NCBI RefSeq assembly: GCF_032854445.1
Contig: NW_027018354.1
Span: 1 to 36,057, forward strand
Source: Liolophura sinensis
Taxonomy: Eukaryota > Mollusca > Polyplacophora > Chitonida > Chitonidae
DNA: 36,057 nt
Direction: 5' to 3'
The translations under genes and the position numbers were made by a program. The notes beneath the pieces were generated by a model. That model was not told where the DNA came from. It saw only the letters and a list, made by a program, of their open reading frames with translations, and did no database searches. Of the stretch, positions 31,593-36,057 are shown piece by piece (the stretch's first letter is position 1; each line of letters starts with the position of its first letter).

Positions 31593-32141
31593 TTGAATGA
31601 TCATTTATGTCATAATCACGTGCCCAGCAACGGCTCTTACTCCATGGAAACCAGGGAAATTTGCAATTTTTTAACAGCTGCCGATGCCTGGCCCAATTCC
31701 GCATCTTTTGGCACCTTATAAATGTGGGTCAGTGTTCAGTTGTACTTTTTACAGCAGACTGTATCAAGTACCTTGTGTTTTTTATGTACAAATGGTGTGG
31801 TTTTTGCACACGTAGATAAAGACATTGAGATTGTCTTGCACTTAGAAGTAAGGCAATTGCTGGGTGAGTTAAATGGGCTTAGCCCAAAGATTTGACGTCT
31901 TCTGGGCTACCGAAGGCCACATAACTTATAGTCAAATGTTGAATATAGTAATGACCAGTCGCGATTGTACAGAGTACAGTGTAGTCGGTTTCAATTAACA
32001 AAAAGACCAGGCAAAAATGCAAAAGTGGAAAAACTGTTCCAGTGCTACTAGTAAGAGGCTAATCCGACGTATTTTGTGACGAGAAATCGAATGGTGTAAT
32101 CCGCGTTGCTCTCCGACCAATACTTTTGGCTGTAGCGACAA
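31593..32141 (+). repeat. Monomer u58 (549 bp), hybrid u53-like head / u54-like tail
   Basis: Head: GAAATTTGC, TTTTTTAAC, TATAAATG. Tail: GGTGTGG, GCACTTAG, GAAGGCCAC, CAAATGTTG, GTAGTCGG, GGCTGTAGC. Private TTTTTGCACACG (breaks TCTACACGTAGA) and GTGTAATCCGCG. Confidence 0.95.
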
Positions 32142-32691
32142 TTGAATGATCATTTATGTCATAATCACGTGCGTAGCAACGGCTCTTACTCCATGGAAAC
32201 CAGGGAAATTTGCAATTTGTCAACAGCTGCCGATGCCTGGCTCAATTCCAAATCTTTTTGCACCTTATTGAAGTGGGTCAGTGTTCAGTTGTACTTTTTA
32301 CAGCAGACTGTATCAAGTACCTTGTGTTTTTCACGTACAAATGGTGTGGTTTTTCTACACGTAGATAAAGACATTGAGATTGTCTTGCACTTAGAAGTAA
32401 GGCAATTGCTGGGTGAGTTAAATGGGCTTAGCCCAAAGATTTCAGGTCTTCTGGGCTACCGAAGGGCACATAACTTATAGTCAAAAGTTGAATATAGTAA
32501 TGACCAGTCGCGATTGTACAGAGTACAGTGTAGCCGATTTCAATTAACAAAAAGACCAGGTAAAAATGCAAAAGTGGAAAAAACCGTTCCAGTGCTGCTG
32601 GTAAGAGGCTAATCCGACGTATTTTGTGACGAGAAATCAAATTGTGCAAACCGCGTTGCTCTCCGACCAATACTTTTGGCTGTAGTGACAA
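32142..32691 (+). repeat. Monomer u59 (550 bp), CCAAATC variant
   Basis: CGTAGC, CCAAATCTTTTTGC, TTATTGAAG, TTTTTCACG, GTAAAAATGC, GGAAAAAACCGTTCC (+1), AATCAAATTGTGC. Sister of u55. Confidence 0.95.
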
Positions 32692-33240
32692 TTGAATGAT
32701 CATTTATGCCATAATCACGTGCACAGCAACGGCTCTTACTCCATGGAAACCAGGGAAATTTGCAATTTTTCAACAGCTGCCGATGCCTGGCTCAATTCCG
32801 CATCTTTTGGCACCTTACTGAAGTGGGTCAGTGTTCAGTTGTACTTTTTACAGCAGACTGTATCAAGTACCTTGTGTTTTTCACGTACAAATGGTGTGGT
32901 TTTTCTACACGTAGATAAAGACATTGAGATTGTCTTGCACTTAGAAGTAAGGCAATTGCTGGGTGAGTTAAATGGGCTTAGCCCAAAGATTTGACGTCTT
33001 CTGGGCTACCGAAGGGCACATAACTTATAGTCAAAAGTTGAATATAGTAATGACCAGTCGCGATGGTACATAGTACAGTGTAGCCGATTTCAATTAACAA
33101 AAAGACCAGGCAAAAATGCAAAAGTGGAAAACTTGTTCCAGTGCTGCTGGTAAGAGGCTAATCCGACGTATTTTGTGACGAGAAATCGAATGGTGCAAAC
33201 CGCGTTGCTCTCCGACCAATACTTTTGCCTGTAGTGACAA
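32692..33240 (+). repeat. Monomer u60 (549 bp), class C
   Basis: CAC, TTTTTCACG, GCACTTAG, TTTGACG, GATGGTACATAG, GAAAACTTGTTCC, GCCTGTAGT. Its tail is duplicated in u63. Confidence 0.95.
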
Positions 33241-33790
33241 TTGAATGATCATTGATGTCATAATCACGTGCACAGCAACGGCTCTTACTCCATGGAAACT
33301 GGGGAAATTTGCAATTTTTCAACAGCTGCCGATGCCTGGTTCAATTCCGCATCTTTTGGCACCTTACTGAAGTGGGTCAGTGTTCAGTTGTACTTTTTAC
33401 AGCAGACTGTATCAAGTACCTTGTGTTTTTTATGTACAAATGGTGTGGTTTTTCTACACGTAGATAAAGACATTGAGATTGTCTTGGACTTAGAAGTAAG
33501 ACAATTGCTGGGTGAGTTAAATGGGCTTAGCCCAAAGATTTCAGGTCTTCTGGGCTACCGAAGGGCACACAACTTATAGTCAAAAGTTGAATATAGTAAT
33601 GACCAGTCGCGATTGTACAGAGTACAGTGTAGCCGATTTCAATTAACAAAAAGACCAGGCAAAAATGCAAAAGTGGAAAAAACTGTTCCAGTGCTGCTGG
33701 TAAGAGGCTAATCCGACGTATTTTGTGACGAGAAATCGAATGGTGCAAACCGCGTTGCTCTCCGACATATACTTTTGGCTGTAGCGACAA
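33241..33790 (+). repeat. Monomer u61 (550 bp), class C
   Basis: GATCATTGATG, CAC, GAAACTGGGG, CCTGGTTCAATTCC, GGACTTAG, GGGCACACAAC, GGAAAAAACTG (+1), GACATATAC. Matches u64 with no substitution seen. Confidence 0.95.
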
Positions 33791-34342
33791 TTGAATGATC
33801 ATTGATGTCATAATCACGTGCCCAGCAACGGCTCTTACTCCATGGAAACCAGGGATATTTGCAATTTTTTAACAGCTGCCGATGCCTGGCCCAATTCCGC
33901 ATCTTTTGGCACCTTATAAATGTGGGTCAGTTTTTAGTTGTACTTTTTACAGCAGACTGTATCAAGTACCTTGTGTTTTTTATGTACAAATGGTGTGGTT
34001 TTTCTACACGTAGATAAAGACATTGAGATTGTCTTGGACTTAGAAGTAAGACAATGGCTGGGTGAGTTAAATGGGCTTAGCCCAAAGATTTCAGGTCTTC
34101 TGGGCTACCGAAGGGCACATAACTTATAGTCAAAAGTTGAATATAGTAATGACCAGTCGCGATTGTACAGAGTACAGTGTAGCCGATTTCAATTAAACAA
34201 AAAAGACCAGGTAAAAATGCAAAAGTGGAAAAACTGTTCCAGTGCTGCTGGTAAGAGTCTAATCCGACGTATTTTTGTGACGAGAATTCGAATGGTGCAA
34301 ACCGCGTTGCTCTCCGACCAATACTTTTGGCTGTAGTGACAA
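33791..34342 (+). repeat. Monomer u62 (552 bp), class A
   Basis: GATATTTGC, TATAAATG, CAGTTTTTAG, GGACTTAG, CAATGGCTGG, AATTAAACAAAAAAGACC (+2), TAAGAGTC, GTATTTTTGTG (+1), GAGAATTCGAATGG. Matches u65 with no substitution seen. Confidence 0.95.
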
Positions 34343-34893
34343 TTGAATGATCATTTATGCCATAATCACGTGCCCAGCAACGGCTCTTACTCCATGGAAA
34401 CCGTGGAAATTTGCAATTTTTCAACAGCTGCCGATGCCTGGCTCAATTCCGCATCTTTTGGCACCTTACTTAAGTGGGTCAGTGTTCAGTTGTACTTTTT
34501 ACAGCAGACTGTATCAAGTACCTTGTGTTTTTTTATGTACAAATGGTGTGGTTTTTCTACACGTAGATAAAGACATTGAGATTGTCTTGCACTTAGAAGT
34601 AAGGCAATTGCTGGGTGAGTTAAATGGGCTTAGCCCAAAGATTTGACGTCTTCTGGGCTACCGAAGGGCACATAACTTATAGTCAAAAGTTGAATATAGT
34701 AATGACCAGTCGCGATGGTACATAGTACAGTGTAGCCGATTTCAATTAACAAAAAGACCAGGCAAAAAATGCAAAAGTGGAAAACTTGTTCCAGTGCTGC
34801 TGGTAAGAGGCTAATCCGACGTATTTTGTGACGAGAAATCGAATGGTGCAAACCGCGTTGCTCTCCGACCAATACTTTTGCCTGTAGTGACAA
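34343..34893 (+). repeat. Monomer u63 (551 bp), class C head / u60-like tail
   Basis: CCC, AAACCGTGG, CTTACTTAAG, TTTTTTTATG (+1), then from TACAAATGG onward as u60: TTTGACG, GATGGTACATAG, CAAAAAATGC (+1), GAAAACTTGTTCC. Junction monomer of the three-monomer duplication. Confidence 0.95.
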
Positions 34894-35446
34894 TTGAATG
34901 ATCCATTGATGTCATAATCACGTGCACAGCAACGGCTCTTACTCCATGGAAAACTGGGGAAATTTGCAATTTTTCAACAGCTGCCGATGCCTGGTTCAAT
35001 TCCGCATCTTTTGGCACCTTACTGAAGTGGGTCAGTGTTCAGTTGTACTTTTTACAGCAGACTGTATCAAGTACCTTGTGTTTTTTTATGTACAAATGGT
35101 GTGGTTTTTCTACACGTAGATAAAGACATTGAGATTGTCTTGGACTTAGAAGTAAGACAATTGCTGGGTGAGTTAAATGGGCTTAGCCCAAAGATTTCAG
35201 GTCTTCTGGGCTACCGAAGGGCACACAACTTATAGTCAAAAGTTGAATATAGTAATGACCAGTCGCGATTGTACAGAGTACAGTGTAGCCGATTTTCAAT
35301 TAACAAAAAGACCAGGCAAAAATGCAAAAGTGGAAAAACTGTTCCAGTGCTGCTGGTAAGAGGCTAATCCGACGTATTTTGTGACGAGAAATCGAATGGT
35401 GCAAACCGCGTTGCTCTCCGACATATACTTTTGGCTGTAGCGACAA
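34894..35446 (+). repeat. Monomer u64 (553 bp), class C
   Basis: Copy of u61 with four insertions (GATCCATTG, GGAAAACTGGGG, TTTTTTTATG, GATTTTCAATT). It lacks u61's extra A in GGAAAAAACTG. Confidence 0.95.
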
Positions 35447-35997
35447 TTGAATGATCATTGATGTCATAATCACGTGCCCAGCAACGGCTCTTACTCCATG
35501 GAAACCAGGGATATTTGCAATTTTTTAACAGCTGCCGATGCCTGGCCCAATTCCGCATCTTTTGGCACCTTATAAATGTGGTCAGTTTTTAGTTGTACTT
35601 TTTACAGCAGACTGTATCAAGTACCTTGTGTTTTTTATGTACAAATGGTGTGGTTTTTCTACACGTAGATAAAGACATTGAGATTTGTCTTGGACTTAGA
35701 AGTAAGACAATGGCTGGGTGAGTTAAATGGGCTTAGCCCAAAGATTTCAGGTCTTCTGGGCTACCGAAGGGCACATAACTTATAGTCAAAAGTTGAATAT
35801 AGTAATGACCAGTCGCGATTGTACAGAGTACAGTGGTAGCCGATTTCAATTAACAAAAAAGACCAGGTAAAAATGCAAAAGTGGAAAAACTGTTCCAGTG
35901 CTGCTGGTAAGAGTCTAATCCGACGTATTTTGTGACGAGAATTCGAATGGTGCAAACCGCGTTGCTCTCCGACCAATACTTTTGGCTGTAGTGACAA
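35447..35997 (+). repeat. Monomer u65 (551 bp), class A
   Basis: Copy of u62. Differences are GTGGTCAG (-1), GAGATTTGTC (+1), CAGTGGTAGCC (+1), AATTAACAAAAAAG (one A fewer than u62) and GTATTTTGTG (lacks u62's extra T). Confidence 0.95.
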
Positions 35998-36057
35998 TTG
36001 AATGATCATTTATGCCATAATCACGTGCCCAGCAACGGCTCTTACTCCATGGAAACC
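35998..36057 (+). repeat. Partial monomer u66 (first 60 bp)
   Basis: Cut by the window end just after the CCATGGAAACC landmark. Identical to the first 60 bases of u63. Confidence 0.95.

Larger units (their letters stand above)
28295..32691 (+). repeat. Five/four-monomer duplication (u52-u55 and u57-u59)
   Basis: u52/u57 share the otherwise absent TTATTCATG and GTCTGTGGTCAG, plus GTAAAAATGTAAAAG and ACTTTGGGCTG. u53/u58 share a TATAAATG head without GATATTTGC. The tails of u53, u54 and u58 share GAAGGCCAC, CAAATGTTG and GTAGTCGG. u55/u59 share CCAAATCTTTTTGC and TTATTGAAG. Offsets are 2,748 bp (5 monomers) for u52-u53 and 2,199 bp (4 monomers) for u55. Confidence 0.85.
32888..34537 (+). repeat. 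Three-monomer duplication, left copy
   Basis: Runs from inside u60, after its TTTTTCACG spacer, to the same point in u63. It matches 34538-36057 at an offset of about 1,653-1,656 bp. u61/u64 share GAAACTGGGG or its +1 form, CCTGGTTCAATTCC, GGGCACACAAC and GACATATAC. u62/u65 share CAATGGCTGG and GAGAATTCGAATGG. u60 and u63 tails share GATGGTACATAG and AAAACTTGTTCC. Confidence 0.88.
1..36057. repeat. Tandem satellite array, ~549-bp monomer, 65 full copies plus two partial
   Basis: Anchor motifs (CAATTG followed by AATGATCATT or a variant) recur every 544-553 bp from 297 to 35998. The mean is (35998-297)/65 = 549.2 bp. All copies have the same orientation and abut directly with no unique sequence between them. 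Each monomer carries the same landmark order: CACGTG, CCATGG, CAGCTG, a T-run spacer, TCTACACGTAGA, GGGCTTAGCCC, TGTACAGAGTACA, CAAAAAGACCAGG, CCGACGTATT and CTCTCCGACC. Neighbouring copies differ at a few percent of sites by eye. I see no internal 183-bp or shorter subrepeat. No gene, tRNA, rRNA or mobile element interrupts it. A long, pure, diverged array of this size is typical of eukaryotic satellite DNA. The family is unidentified. The array continues beyond both window edges. Confidence 0.98.
34538..36057 (+). repeat. Three-monomer duplication, right copy (cut by window end)
   Basis: Copy of 32888-34537. Reading u64 against u61 and u65 against u62 base by base, I find no substitutions, only about ten 1-bp insertions or deletions. 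The 60 bases of the last partial monomer are identical to the start of u63. Confidence 0.88.

Noticed and set aside
297-35997. Recurrent plus-strand open frame of up to 112 codons in many monomers, such as 1948-2286 and 3046-3384
   Set aside because: It starts at TTG, not ATG; the first in-frame ATG is at CCATGG. TAG stops precede and follow it in each monomer, and many copies carry a premature stop (GCACTAAG, TTTGACG). Variant sites change residues freely (H/P/R and A/E/N/K at single positions). The frame is a by-product of a length divisible by three.
1-36057. Possibility of one giant repetitive protein gene, since 549 is a multiple of 3
   Set aside because: No frame on either strand stays open through a full 183-codon monomer, and indels after 15124 would break any shared frame.
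1-36057. CRISPR array or phage/bacterial repeat system
   Set aside because: The repeat unit is the entire 549 bp with no spacers. No cas-like or other bacterial gene is present.
1-36057. rDNA, 5S, snRNA, histone or tRNA tandem gene cluster
   Set aside because: I see no conserved rRNA, snRNA or tRNA motifs and no histone-like reading frame in the monomer.
1-36057. CENP-B box
   Set aside because: I found no match to the NTTCGNNNNANNCGGGN core. TTCGACGTATTTTG in u3/u14/u18 lacks the CGGG half.
1-36057. Transposable element insertion, terminal inverted repeats or target-site duplication
   Set aside because: Every stretch aligns to the monomer, there is no foreign insert, and the largest length deviation of any monomer is 5 bp.

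Overview
The whole 36,057-base window is one uninterrupted head-to-tail tandem array of a roughly 549-bp satellite monomer. I count 65 complete monomers (297-35997) plus a partial one at each edge (1-296 and 35998-36057). The array runs off both ends. I see no gene, RNA gene, transposon, CRISPR array, unique spacer or inverted monomer. Composition is about 42% GC (hand count of 229/550 in monomer 33241-33790). CpG is only mildly depleted, at about 17-18 per monomer. This points to eukaryotic satellite heterochromatin (centromeric, pericentromeric or subtelomeric). I do not recognise the family and cannot name the species.

Monomers are numbered u1-u65 from an arbitrary anchor, the CAATTG-AATGATCATT segment. 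Three head classes recur. Class A has GATATTTGC, TTTTTTAAC, TATAAATG and GTTTAG. Class C has TTTTTCAAC, CCGCATC and ACTGAAG. Class G has TTTGTCAAC and CCGAATC. Minor variants are CCAATTC (u2, u17) and CCAAATC (u55, u59). Further diagnostic sites are the three bases after CACGTG (CAC, CCC or CGT), the T-run spacer, GCACTAAG/GCACTTAG/GGACTTAG/TCGACTTA, TTTCAGG versus TTTGACG, CTGCTGGTAAG versus CTACTAGTAAG, and GCAAACC versus GCAATCC.

Layout: (i) 1-10731 is dominated by a roughly 4-monomer (2,196-bp) higher-order pattern, with near-copies at u0-u4, u12-u15 and u16-u19. (ii) The tail of u4 to u7 is a copy of u20-u23, exactly 16 monomers (8,784 bp) away. (iii) u8-u11 match u32-u35, and u23-u28 match u34-u38. 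(iv) u38-u48 carry a second 4-monomer pattern. (v) 28295-36057 carries 5-, 4- and 3-monomer duplications. Several monomers (u1, u4, u35, u58, u63) are recognisable hybrids, with the head of one parent and the tail of the next. They look like unequal-crossover junctions.

The most notable structural fact is a change in the kind of variation. From 1399 to 15124, all 25 monomers are exactly 549 bp and differ only by substitutions. After 15124, 1-bp indels appear, mainly in short homopolymers. Near the right end two copies of a 3-monomer block differ by about ten 1-bp indels and by no substitution that I can see. That pattern suggests residual sequencing or assembly error in the right part at least as much as biology. 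The short open frames repeated in every monomer are not genes: no frame stays open through one monomer, most of them start at TTG or GTG, and changes at the variable sites alter residues freely.
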